Below, in pieces: positions 9,171 to 17,569 of a DNA stretch of 64,000 bases. This DNA comes from CAZMGV01 sp964565925 (GTDB taxonomy: Bacteria > JAGRBM01 > JAHCIT01): contig CAZMGV010000016.1 in assembly GCA_964565925.1 (NCBI GenBank), positions 1-64,000 on the forward strand, in the 5' to 3' direction. The notes below the pieces were generated by a model. That model was not told where the DNA came from and searched no databases. It saw only the letters and a list, made by a program, of their open reading frames with translations. Position 1 is the first letter of the stretch; each line of letters opens with the position of its first letter. The position numbers were made by a program, and so were the translations under genes.

Positions 9171-10517
9171 ATGAGGCGTTCATTGATCCAATTTATAGGG
9201 GTTTCTGTATTCGTTGTTGGCCCGCAATTCTGGACAAGTCCGGCACGGGCTGCAGATCCGGCCGGAGACGGAATAACGCTAGAAAGCCTCGTATCGGAAA
9301 TACGACGTGCCAATCCGGATTTGCAAGCTGCCAAGGCACGCTACCTGGAAGCGTTGGGGGATGCACCGCAAGAAAGCTCCCTGTCCGACCCGCGATTTAT
9401 GATGCAGTACATGATTCTGCCTAATGAGACCCGAGCCGGGCCACAGAGATTCCGTTTTGAGTTAGAGCAGGAGCTTCCTGTCTGGGGATTACGTCAATTG
9501 CGGGAATCTGCCGCTCAGCACGAGGCAGAATCAGTTCGCGCAAACACTTCATCGTTCAGTATTGACCTCGTTAGCGAAGCCAAGAGCAATTTCTTCGACT
9601 GGTACTATTTCGAGCAGGCACTAAAAATTAACCGTACCAATCGTGAGCTGATGGCGGCAATTCAGAAAGTGGCAGGGGAGCTTTATCGAGCTGGCCAGGT
9701 TCCACAAAGCGATCCACTTAAGGCTAGAGTAGAACTAGCGCGGATAAACGTGTCGGAAGCTGCTTTTTTAAGAATGCGTGAAGTCGCTGTTGCCCGTATT
9801 CGAACACTCCTTGGACGTAATGAGACAGAGCCGTTGGGATGGCCGGTGCTTCCCGAAATTTCTGACTCACTAATCTCGCTTGCTGCATTGCAAGAAATGG
9901 CGTTCCGACAGAGACCCGAATTGAAAGGTGTAGAAGAACGCATCCTTGCTGCCGCAATGAGAAGGGAAATAGCGGAGAAGAGTTACTGGCCCGATCTGGT
10001 GCTTGGAGTAATGTATGCGCCGACCAAGGGAGGCACCAATCCGGGGTTCACCGAAGACGGCATGGACGATCTGGCCATTAAAGCAGGAATCAACATTCCT
10101 TTGCAGATCGCACGGCGCCGGGCCTCAATCGGACAGGTAGCAGCCAGCATGGCCGCCGCCGAATACGAACGAGATGGAATCCGGAATCGAATCCGGTTCG
10201 AGGTTCAGGAGGCATATGAACGGCTATCCGAAACGACTGCCGTTCGGGCTCTGTATCAGGGTGAGATTATCCCTGCAGCCGAATTAGAGCTTCAGGCAGC
10301 CAGGCAGGCCTATACAAATACACGAATCAATTTGGTATCGCTCTTGGACAGTGAGAGATCCTATATCGCAATTCTTCTTGAGAACGCCGACGCTATCCGT
10401 TCCTATTGGCAGGCGGTCGTAGCGCTCGAACGGGCACTTGGCGATGGGCCCCGAAATGGCTGCCATTCTGTCACCACAAGTCCCGATGACTGCTCTATAA
10501 ATGGAGCACCACAATGA
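9171..10517 (+). CDS. cusC: CusC/CzcC-like outer-membrane channel (TolC superfamily)
   Basis: 448 residues with a signal peptide ending near SPARAAD. The mature part shows the OEP repeat (LVSEIRRANPDLQAAKARYLEA near the start; YTNTRINLVSLLDSERSY in the second half), which forms the outer-membrane barrel and periplasmic helical tunnel. It is the exit duct of the second metal pump. The start ATG has GAGG about 9 bases upstream. The stop overlaps the cusB start by 4 bases. The label Cus rather than Czc rests on the adaptor and pump that follow. Confidence 0.9.
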   Translation: MRRSLIQFIGVSVFVVGPQFWTSPARAADPAGDGITLESLVSEIRRANPDLQAAKARYLEALGDAPQESSLSDPRFMMQYMILPNETRAGPQRFRFELEQELPVWGLRQLRESAAQHEAESVRANTSSFSIDLVSEAKSNFFDWYYFEQALKINRTNRELMAAIQKVAGELYRAGQVPQSDPLKARVELARINVSEAAFLRMREVAVARIRTLLGRNETEPLGWPVLPEISDSLISLAALQEMAFRQRPELKGVEERILAAAMRREIAEKSYWPDLVLGVMYAPTKGGTNPGFTEDGMDDLAIKAGINIPLQIARRRASIGQVAASMAAAEYERDGIRNRIRFEVQEAYERLSETTAVRALYQGEIIPAAELELQAARQAYTNTRINLVSLLDSERSYIAILLENADAIRSYWQAVVALERALGDGPRNGCHSVTTSPDDCSINGAPQ

Positions 10518-11977
10518 AGAATTTTGTAGCAAAGTACCGTGAACTGCTGGTTGCCTTTCTAGTAGTAATTACCGGGCTCATTGTATACCAGCTCGCGGCG
10601 CCGGAAACTCCTGAAAAGTATCCCGAAGCGCTTCACCCTTCAGACTCAGTTCATGAAGGTCCTGTGCCTGAAGACAATTTAGAGGCGTCGCCAATGGATA
10701 CAGGTTTAGATATCTGGACCTGCTCAATGCACCCTCAGATTCGCCAGTATAAGCCGGGAAAATGCCCTATTTGCGGGATGGATTTGGTGTTGATAAAAAA
10801 AACTGATGCAAATCGTTCCGCCGTCGAAGTTGAGTCCATTCAGACCCGACCACTGTTCAAGGAAATAAGATCTGCTGGAAAACTCTCATTTGACGAGAGC
10901 CGAATCGCCTCGATTACCGCCAGGGTTTCCGGACGGGTAGATCGACTCTATGTGGATTTCACTGGATCCTCCGTGAGCAAAGGCCAGCATATTGTTGATA
11001 TCTATAGTCCTGAGCTTCTGGTCGCTCAGCGCGAGCTATTGCTGGCGGCAAAAGGCAACGGGCTTCCGGCCGATCTCCGGGATGCCGCGCGTTCAAAGCT
11101 GCTTCTTTGGGGTCTTCAACCCACTCAGATCTCCGAAATAGAGAAATCCGGGCAGCCACGTACCCGTATCACGATCTTTTCGCCTGAAGGAGGTGTGGTT
11201 ACTGAGAAGAATGTCCGCGAAGGGCAATACGTCAAAGAGGGTGACGTCCTGTATCAGGTAGCAAAGCTCGATCCGATCTGGCTCAACGCGGAGATTTACG
11301 AATATGACCTGTCGTGGATTCATGTCGGACAACCAGTCCGCGTCACAGTCGAAGCGTATCCAGGAGAAATATTTGAGGGATCGATTGTGTTCGTATCTCC
11401 GTCTCTCGACGATTCGACGCGAACTGTAAAAACCCGGATTAACCTGAAAAATACGGACGGGCGCCTGAAGCCAAACATGTATGCCGCTGCATTTATACGA
11501 GCGCAGATGACAGAGGCCGGCCAACCAGTGGATTCATATCTACACGGGCATTTCGTCTGCCCTATGCATCCTGAAATTATCCGTAAGACATCAGGCCACT
11601 GTCCCATCTGTGGTATGGCACTCGTCAAAATATCTGGGGATCTGGCGGATGAGCAGAAAGTCTCAGGAATTCTATCAGTTCGTGCGTCGGCAGTGCTCGA
11701 TACCGGAGAGCGCAAGCTCGTCTACCGAAAGACGTCACAAGGCGATTTTGATCCTATTGAGGTGAATCTCGGTCCAGTTGCGGTTTCAGAAGTGGAGAGC
11801 GGCAGGAAAGATCGTTACTATCCGGTTATTTCCGGCCTGTCGGAAGGGGATGAAGTCGCAGTTCGCGGCGTATTCTTGCTCGATAGTCAACGACAGATCG
11901 AAGGGAAACCCAGTCTCCTGTATCCAGATGGTCAGACAGGCGAGTCGCTCCACGGCCGCCCGCATGGCGGACACTGA
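10514..11977 (+). CDS. cusB: CusB-like RND adaptor with two heavy-metal-binding modules
   Basis: 487 residues. One N-terminal membrane anchor (about residues 11-28) is followed by a heavy-metal-binding domain at about 69-93 (CSMHPQI...CPICGMDL), then the barrel-sandwich and beta-barrel parts of a CusB adaptor. A second module of the same kind sits at about 347-372 (CPMHPEI...CPICGMAL), before the C-terminal membrane-proximal domain. This CxMHP-CPICGM domain is known from CusB-like and copper-ATPase proteins and is thought to bind Cu/Ag. Two copies, one of them internal, is unusual. GGAG lies 7 bases before the start. Confidence 0.92.
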   Translation: MKNFVAKYRELLVAFLVVITGLIVYQLAAPETPEKYPEALHPSDSVHEGPVPEDNLEASPMDTGLDIWTCSMHPQIRQYKPGKCPICGMDLVLIKKTDANRSAVEVESIQTRPLFKEIRSAGKLSFDESRIASITARVSGRVDRLYVDFTGSSVSKGQHIVDIYSPELLVAQRELLLAAKGNGLPADLRDAARSKLLLWGLQPTQISEIEKSGQPRTRITIFSPEGGVVTEKNVREGQYVKEGDVLYQVAKLDPIWLNAEIYEYDLSWIHVGQPVRVTVEAYPGEIFEGSIVFVSPSLDDSTRTVKTRINLKNTDGRLKPNMYAAAFIRAQMTEAGQPVDSYLHGHFVCPMHPEIIRKTSGHCPICGMALVKISGDLADEQKVSGILSVRASAVLDTGERKLVYRKTSQGDFDPIEVNLGPVAVSEVESGRKDRYYPVISGLSEGDEVAVRGVFLLDSQRQIEGKPSLLYPDGQTGESLHGRPHGGH

Positions 11978-11986
11978 AGGTATCCC

Positions 11987-14900
11987 ATGAATCCCATCAT
12001 CCGCTGGTGTTTCAGCAATAAAGCACTCGTCCTGATCCTCTCGTTCGCCCTGATGGGGGCTGGGATGCTGGCATTTCAGCATACGCCAGTAGATGCCATC
12101 CCTGACATTGGGGAAAAACAGGTCATCGTATTTGCTGACTGGCCCGGCCGGTCGCCCCAGGATGTCGAAGATCAGGTCACTTATCCACTGACTGTAAGCC
12201 TCCAGGGAACCCCTAGCGTCAAAACGATTCGGTCGATGTCCGGATTCGGCTTCTCGATGGTGTTCGTCATATTCAAAGATGAGACGGACTACTACTGGGC
12301 CAGATCCCGGGTTCTCGAACGATTGAGTGTGGGACAGACCCGGATGCCGGAGGGAGTCACTCCGACGTTGGGCCCCGACGCAACGGCCCTGGGACAGATT
12401 TATTGGTACACGCTGGAAGCAAGCGAAGCAGACCTAGGCCAATTGCGATCAATTCAGGACTGGTATGTACGATATCAATTGAATTCTGTAGAAGGTGTTT
12501 CGGAGGTGGCCAGCGTAGGCGGCTACGTCAAACAGTACCAGATCGATGTTCACCCGGACAAGCTCCGGGCTCACCGGGTAACGCTTCCAGAGGTTTATGA
12601 GGCAATCGTCCGCAGCAATGTTGATGTCGGCGCAAAAGTAGTTGAAAAAAATGGAATGGAATTCTTTATCCGGGGAGTTGGTTTCGTAAAAAGTATTACA
12701 GACCTAGAAAATGTAGTTATCCGGCAGGAGTTAGGCACTCCAATCTTTATCAAAAATGTCGCTTCAGTCCAGCTTGGACCAGACTTTCGTCGTGGTGCAT
12801 TGGATAAACATGGCGAGGAAGCGGTAGGTGGAGTGGTAATCATGCGATATGGAGAAAATCCGCTCGCAGTTATCGAACGCCTAAAAGCAAAAATAACTCA
12901 GATTGAAGCCGGCCTGAAAGTAACCCTCTCCGACGGACGACAGTCTCCAGTCAAAATCGTTCCGTTCTATGATCGCACCGACATTGTCAACGAGACGATT
13001 TCGACATTATCTGAGGCATTGATCGAAGAAGCACTTGTTGCGGGCGCAATAGTTCTCATCTTCCTGCTGCATCTGCGCAGTTCAATGGCAATTCTCCCAA
13101 CACTTCCTCTTTCTCTCGCCATCAGCTTCCTTGCAATGTATTTTCTCGGGATCGACGGAAATATCATGTCGCTCGCCGGACTCGCAATTGCCATTGGTGA
13201 TATTGCTGATACCGGCATTATCATGACCGAAAACATATACCGACGAGTCACCGAAGAACCCGAAAGGTCCTATGGTGAAGTTGTCTACGAAGCCACAACG
13301 GAAGTCGCCGGCGCGATCGTTACAGCAGTTTCGAATACGCTTATTTCGTTTATCCCCGTATTCTTTCTGACCGACCAGGAAGGAAAGTTATTCAAGCCAC
13401 TTGCTTACACCAAAACGTTCGCCATTGGTGCTTCAGTAGTACTCGCGGTTACCCTCGTACCTGTACTCACTTACTATTTCCTGAAGCCCGGTCGCTGGAG
13501 TAGCCGACGATCTCTCATCTGGTCGGCGATCACTGGAATCTGTGCGGTTGGCGCAACTCGATATGCTATCGGATGGCTGGGAATAACGTCGTCCGCATCC
13601 TTTACTGGATGGCCTACAACAATCGGGATTGGGGCCATCGTATCGATACTGGTCTACCGGATTGGTCGAGAGCGGCTAGTACCACTGGACCAGAATATTG
13701 TTTCTCGGATCGTCTTTAGAAGTTACCGGCCGACCCTGAGATGGGTTCTAGATCACAAGCTGGCCTTTCTTTCCTTGCCGGTAGTGCTCATTGCTGGCGG
13801 TCTGTGGGTGTTTGTGAATACGGGCAAAGAATTTATGCCGCCCTTGGATGAAGGATCGATCTTATTCATGCCATCGCTGCTTCCTTCGGCTTCACTGACA
13901 GAAGTGCAAAAGGCTGTCGCGATCCAGGATAACGCTATTGAATCTATCCCGGAGATTAAAAGCGTGGTTGGCAAGCTGGGCCGCACGGAGTCCGCTTTGG
14001 ACCCAGCACCCGTGAGCATGGTTGAGACCATCATTACCCTGAAATCTCCCGAGGAATGGAGGCCTATCCACATAGATCGTTGGCACACCAGTGTATGGTG
14101 GCTTGGGTGGTGCAAGCCGGTGCTTAAAAGCATCTGGCCAGAACAACGAAAGCGAACCACGCAGGATATTCTTACGGAACTACAGTCGGTGACAAATCTT
14201 CCGGGCGTACTGCCAACCTGGCTCCAGCCCATCCAGACACGGTTGGTGATGCTTCAGTCCGGATTCAGAGCCATGATGGGTATTAAAATTTTTGGCTCCG
14301 ACTTAAAAGAAATAGAGCGAATTGGCCTCCAAATGGAACGTATTCTGAAAACCATTCATGGAGCCACCGATGTCGTTGCGGACAGGATCATCGGCAAACC
14401 GTACGTCGAATATGAAATCGACCGTGAGGCGATTGCGCGTTACGGGATAAAAATCCGGGATGTGCAAGATGTCATTGAAATAGGAATCGGAGGAACAAAT
14501 ATAACGGCCTCCGTCGAAGGTCGAGAACGCTACCCGATACGCGTACGCTATCCGAAGGACCTTCGTGAGGATTTCGAGGACCTGGAACGGGTGCTTGTTG
14601 CGACAGCGACCGGTGCCCATGTGCCCATTGGGCAGGTTGCCCGCATTCGCCGTGTGTTCGGACCTCAAGAGATAAAGAGCGAGAACGGCCTCCTCGTCGG
14701 TTACGTCACCATGAACACGAGGGATCGGGATGAAGTCAGCGTTGTAAATGACGCTGAAAACGTATTGCGCGCTGAAAAAGAAAAAAGCGACAAAATGATC
14801 GCCGAAGGGCGTCATTCCGAAGCAAGTCTGGTTGTTCCGCCGGGTTACTATTGGCAGTGGGGTGGGCAGTTCGAAAATCAGCAGCGGGCGACGAAGCGCC

Positions 14901-15445
14901 TTGCGGTTCTTGTCCCTATTGTCCTGCTCGGCATGTTCATAATGCTCTATCTCGGTTTCGGGAAATGGTGGCTTGCGATCCTTGTCTATTTCTCAATCAT
15001 TGTTTCGGCCGCCGGCGGCTTCATCATGCTCTACTTCTGGGGTTCAAACCTTAGTGTAGCTGTCTGGGTCGGATTTATTGTGCTTTTCGGTGTGGCAGAT
15101 GATGATAGCGTCGTCATGCTGACCTATCTGGAACAGGTTTTTTCCGGTCAACAAGGTGAAAATACTCCACAAACCCGAGAGCGTATCCGGGAACTCGTTA
15201 TTGAAGCAGGGCTTAAGCGAGTGCGCCCGGCACTGATGACCATGGCAACTACTGTCATTGGATTACTGCCCGTATTTCTGACCAGCGGGCGGGGCTCCGA
15301 TGTGATGCAACCCATGGCTATTCCGAGCGTTGGCGGCATGGCCGTTCATCTGGTCACGATGTTTGTCACTCCGTGTCTCTATTGTGCCGCAATGGAATGG
15401 AAACTGGATAGGGCGGGGAACCGTGATGTCGCAAATCACCAGTAA
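11987..15445 (+). CDS. cusA: CusA-like heavy-metal RND efflux pump, long form
   Basis: 1152 residues, about 100 more than E. coli CusA. The N-terminus (PVDAIPDIGEKQVIVFADWPG) and the core match the Cu/Ag HME-RND class. The fourth helix reads AIGDIADTGIIMTEN, which keeps the Asp and Glu of the canonical AIGAMVDAAIVMIEN but differs around them. The extra length sits mainly at residues 500-570, where two additional hydrophobic stretches (SAITGICAVGATRYAIGWLG; TIGIGAIVSILVY) lie between the first pump half and the start of the second (VPLDQNIVSR). It starts 10 bases after cusB with AAGG as ribosome site. The AT-richer codon use continues to its end. Confidence 0.93.
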   Translation: MNPIIRWCFSNKALVLILSFALMGAGMLAFQHTPVDAIPDIGEKQVIVFADWPGRSPQDVEDQVTYPLTVSLQGTPSVKTIRSMSGFGFSMVFVIFKDETDYYWARSRVLERLSVGQTRMPEGVTPTLGPDATALGQIYWYTLEASEADLGQLRSIQDWYVRYQLNSVEGVSEVASVGGYVKQYQIDVHPDKLRAHRVTLPEVYEAIVRSNVDVGAKVVEKNGMEFFIRGVGFVKSITDLENVVIRQELGTPIFIKNVASVQLGPDFRRGALDKHGEEAVGGVVIMRYGENPLAVIERLKAKITQIEAGLKVTLSDGRQSPVKIVPFYDRTDIVNETISTLSEALIEEALVAGAIVLIFLLHLRSSMAILPTLPLSLAISFLAMYFLGIDGNIMSLAGLAIAIGDIADTGIIMTENIYRRVTEEPERSYGEVVYEATTEVAGAIVTAVSNTLISFIPVFFLTDQEGKLFKPLAYTKTFAIGASVVLAVTLVPVLTYYFLKPGRWSSRRSLIWSAITGICAVGATRYAIGWLGITSSASFTGWPTTIGIGAIVSILVYRIGRERLVPLDQNIVSRIVFRSYRPTLRWVLDHKLAFLSLPVVLIAGGLWVFVNTGKEFMPPLDEGSILFMPSLLPSASLTEVQKAVAIQDNAIESIPEIKSVVGKLGRTESALDPAPVSMVETIITLKSPEEWRPIHIDRWHTSVWWLGWCKPVLKSIWPEQRKRTTQDILTELQSVTNLPGVLPTWLQPIQTRLVMLQSGFRAMMGIKIFGSDLKEIERIGLQMERILKTIHGATDVVADRIIGKPYVEYEIDREAIARYGIKIRDVQDVIEIGIGGTNITASVEGRERYPIRVRYPKDLREDFEDLERVLVATATGAHVPIGQVARIRRVFGPQEIKSENGLLVGYVTMNTRDRDEVSVVNDAENVLRAEKEKSDKMIAEGRHSEASLVVPPGYYWQWGGQFENQQRATKRLAVLVPIVLLGMFIMLYLGFGKWWLAILVYFSIIVSAAGGFIMLYFWGSNLSVAVWVGFIVLFGVADDDSVVMLTYLEQVFSGQQGENTPQTRERIRELVIEAGLKRVRPALMTMATTVIGLLPVFLTSGRGSDVMQPMAIPSVGGMAVHLVTMFVTPCLYCAAMEWKLDRAGNRDVANHQ

Positions 15446-15537
15446 GCATATGGGGAACGAATTGGAAATATCCGCAGCTGAAGTCCGTATAGGGCGTGTG
15501 CAGTATAGCCAAAATGATCATAGACTCGATACTGACT

Positions 15538-15750
15538 TCACTCAAAAAACTGTACCGAGCTCAAAGTTGGATTTTCCGGTTTTGCGGCCCTCTGGGTTTT
15601 CAGTTTCCTGGCCCATTCTTCGGGAGCCTAGTTTCCCAAAGAACTGTGCGAGCGGTTCTGGTTGTAGTTCCGGCGGAGCGCTTCGGTCTTTCTGCGGGCG
15701 TCGTCCAAGCCGGTCCATCAGGTTTCGTTCAGGCACATTGATTCGGTAGC
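15538..15750 (-). pseudogene. IS3-family transposase (OrfB) C-terminal remnant
   Basis: Translated on the minus strand, this stretch gives CLNET-stop-WTGLDDARRKTEALRRNYNQNRSHSSLGN-stop-APEEWARKL and ends with a TGA at 15540-15538. LDDAR...NYNxxRPHSSLG.L.P.EF/W is the well-known end of IS3-family OrfB integrase catalytic domains. Two nonsense codons interrupt it: TGA at 15720-15718, where a Trp is usual, and TAG at 15630-15628, where a Leu is usual. Everything upstream in OrfB, including the DDE residues apart from the final region, is missing. It is a decayed, immobile remnant that marks the right edge of the metal-resistance block. Confidence 0.85.
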
Positions 15751-15860
15751 GGGTTGTCACCGGAGAATTTCTTTCACCCTCCGTTTTTTATGGCTCATTT
15801 AAAGTCCCCCCTGAGTTTTAATCCTGTCCCACATGGCGCACCAACTATCGACGAATAAAA

Positions 15861-15886
15861 ATCCCGCGAAGCTCGCGGGATTTTTT
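15861..15886. terminator. Bidirectional rho-independent terminator
   Basis: ATCCCGCGA (15861-15869), loop AGC, TCGCGGGAT (15873-15881): a perfect nine-base stem followed by six T on the plus strand. On the minus strand the stem is followed by TTTTTATT. It serves the cus operon, and probably also the converging araC-type gene that ends at 15943. Confidence 0.9.
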
Positions 15887-15942
15887 GTGCATAAGGGGAA
15901 ATTCCAAAGGAAGCCCCGCACCGCCGTCCGGGGCGGCCGGTC

Positions 15943-16926
15943 TTACTCCACCCGCCAGGGGCCGAACCGTTCCCGGTATTCACGGGGCGACATCCCCGTG
16001 TGGCGGCGGAACAGCTGGCGGAAAAAAGCGACGTCCTCGTAGCCGACATCCAGGCTGATCTCGTTCACCGTCCGGGCCGCGGTCTCCAGATGGCGCTTGG
16101 CCCGGTCGATCCGGAGATGGTGCAGGTAGGCGAGCGGCGCTTCGCCCGTCGCGGCCTTGAACCGCCGGGCGAAGTTGCGCGGACTCATGCCGACTTTTCC
16201 GGCGAGGGCGTCCAGGTTCACGGGCTCCCGGTAGTGGGTATACAACCATTTCTGTGCGCGGCCCACGGGCTCGTCGTCATGGGCCGAACGCGGCGGCAGG
16301 GCGGCGTACGGAGTCTGCCAGATGCGCGGCGACTCAAGGAGCAGCGCCTTCGCCGTCTGCACCGCCACGAGGTGGCCGCAGAAGTGCTCAACCAGATGCA
16401 GGCTGAGATCGATCGAGGCGTAGACACCCCCGCCGCAAAAAATGTTGTCCGACTCGGTCACGAACCGGTCCGCTGTCCAGTGAACCTGCGGATAGAGCTC
16501 CCGGCACCGGTCCACCATGCCCCAGTGAGTCGTCGCGGGGCGGCCGTCCAGCAGTTTCGCGGCCGCGAGCAGCGACACGCCCGTGCAGACCCCGGCGACG
16601 GCGGTCCGGCGGTTCCTCCGGGAGAGCCACTCGACCACACCGGCGTTCTGCTCGCGGGCTGCCCTGAGGTCCATCCCCGCCGTCGGCACGATAACGAGGT
16701 CGGTTTTGCCGATCTCCGCCAGCGAGGCCGTGGGCTCGATCGCGACCGGAACGAAGTTCCGGGTCTTGCGCCGGTTTACCGAAGCCGTGCGCACGCGGAA
16801 TCTGGGCTCCGCCGGCGTCCCCATGAGCATTCCCCACAGCGATCCCGCGCAGGCGAAGATTTCCAGCGGAACCATCGAGGTGGAAGGCAGCCCGCCCTCC
16901 AGCAGGATCACGGTCACGTCGATCAT
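15943..16926 (-). CDS. GlxA-type AraC-family transcriptional regulator
   Basis: 327 residues. The N-terminal half (about 1-190) is a DJ-1/PfpI-like domain with the nucleophile-elbow sequence AGVCTGVSLLA. The C-terminal half (about 225-325) holds two AraC helix-turn-helix units: VNLDALAGKVGMSPRNFARRFKAATG and ISLDVGYEDVAFFRQLFRRHTGMSPREYR. This is the GlxA/FtrA layout; such proteins usually activate a neighbouring operon on sensing a small metabolite. The gene is divergent from the DUF4395-like/methyltransferase pair, with 97 bases between them, so it may control that pair. The ligand is unknown. Confidence 0.9.
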   Translation of the reverse strand: MIDVTVILLEGGLPSTSMVPLEIFACAGSLWGMLMGTPAEPRFRVRTASVNRRKTRNFVPVAIEPTASLAEIGKTDLVIVPTAGMDLRAAREQNAGVVEWLSRRNRRTAVAGVCTGVSLLAAAKLLDGRPATTHWGMVDRCRELYPQVHWTADRFVTESDNIFCGGGVYASIDLSLHLVEHFCGHLVAVQTAKALLLESPRIWQTPYAALPPRSAHDDEPVGRAQKWLYTHYREPVNLDALAGKVGMSPRNFARRFKAATGEAPLAYLHHLRIDRAKRHLETAARTVNEISLDVGYEDVAFFRQLFRRHTGMSPREYRERFGPWRVE

Positions 16927-17023
16927 GTCTGATTCACCCCCTAAGAATGGCGATTATGCCACTACCGGGACTGCCGCCGCCACGGTATTTTTTACGTAAC
17001 GAACCCCGTTCCGAGGAGGACGC

Positions 17024-17569
17024 ATGGCACACTCAACCGAAGCACAGCGCACGGTATCTCTCTCCGGGGCACCGGACGCGAAACGCAACTTCATCCTTCA
17101 GCAGGGGTTGGACGAGCCGCCGCCCGCTTCCTGCGGACCTCGGTACTCGGCGCTCCAGTTCCAGCCGCGGATTCTGGGCCCCGTGTTTGCCGCCGGGACG
17201 CTGGCCGGAAGTTCCGGCCTGTTCCTTGCGGCCGGTGTAGTGCTCTGGTGGTGTGCACTCCTGCCCGGGTTGAACCCTTTCGACGCACTGTACAACAGGT
17301 TTCTGGCGAGGGGGCTGTTCCTGCACCCGGCGCCGGGTCCCCGCCGCTTCGCGCAGGGGCTGGCGGGAACGATCTCCGCGGCCATCGCGCTCGCCCTTGC
17401 AACGGGCTGGCACGGAGTGGCGCTCGGCCTTGAGATCTTCCTGCTCACGGCCGTGGCGGCTGTCGTCTTCGGCAGCTTCTGCCCTGGGAGTTTCATGTTT
17501 CATCTGCTTGCAGGCCGCACACGCTTTGCCGTCAGCACGCTCCCCTGGAGCACAGGAGGTCTGAGATGA
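17024..17569 (+). CDS. DUF4395-like integral membrane protein
   Basis: 181 residues. After about 45 hydrophilic residues it shows two pairs of membrane segments (about 50-90 and 118-160), then FGSFCPGSFMFHLL. A DUF4395 protein typically shows the order RFxQ...Q..lt, NPFDxLYN and a late FCxG motif, and NPFDALYNRFL is present here. The function of that family is unknown. A strong AGGAGG Shine-Dalgarno precedes ATG 17024. The stop overlaps the following methyltransferase start (ATGA), so the two are coupled. The start faces the AraC-type regulator. Confidence 0.65.
   Translation: MAHSTEAQRTVSLSGAPDAKRNFILQQGLDEPPPASCGPRYSALQFQPRILGPVFAAGTLAGSSGLFLAAGVVLWWCALLPGLNPFDALYNRFLARGLFLHPAPGPRRFAQGLAGTISAAIALALATGWHGVALGLEIFLLTAVAAVVFGSFCPGSFMFHLLAGRTRFAVSTLPWSTGGLR

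Larger units (their letters stand above)
15446..15942. other. Intergenic stretch with IS remnant and terminator
   Basis: This gap of about 500 bases lies between the convergent cusA and the AraC-type regulator. Bases 15446-15537 show nothing recognisable. 15538-15750 hold a transposase tail on the minus strand. At 15798-15757 the minus strand reads a 13-codon open stretch (MSHKKRRVKEILR, then stop) that could be the start of an IS3 OrfA joined by a deletion to the OrfB tail, but it is too short to prove. A strong hairpin terminator follows at 15861-15886. No matching terminal inverted repeats were found. Confidence 0.6.
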
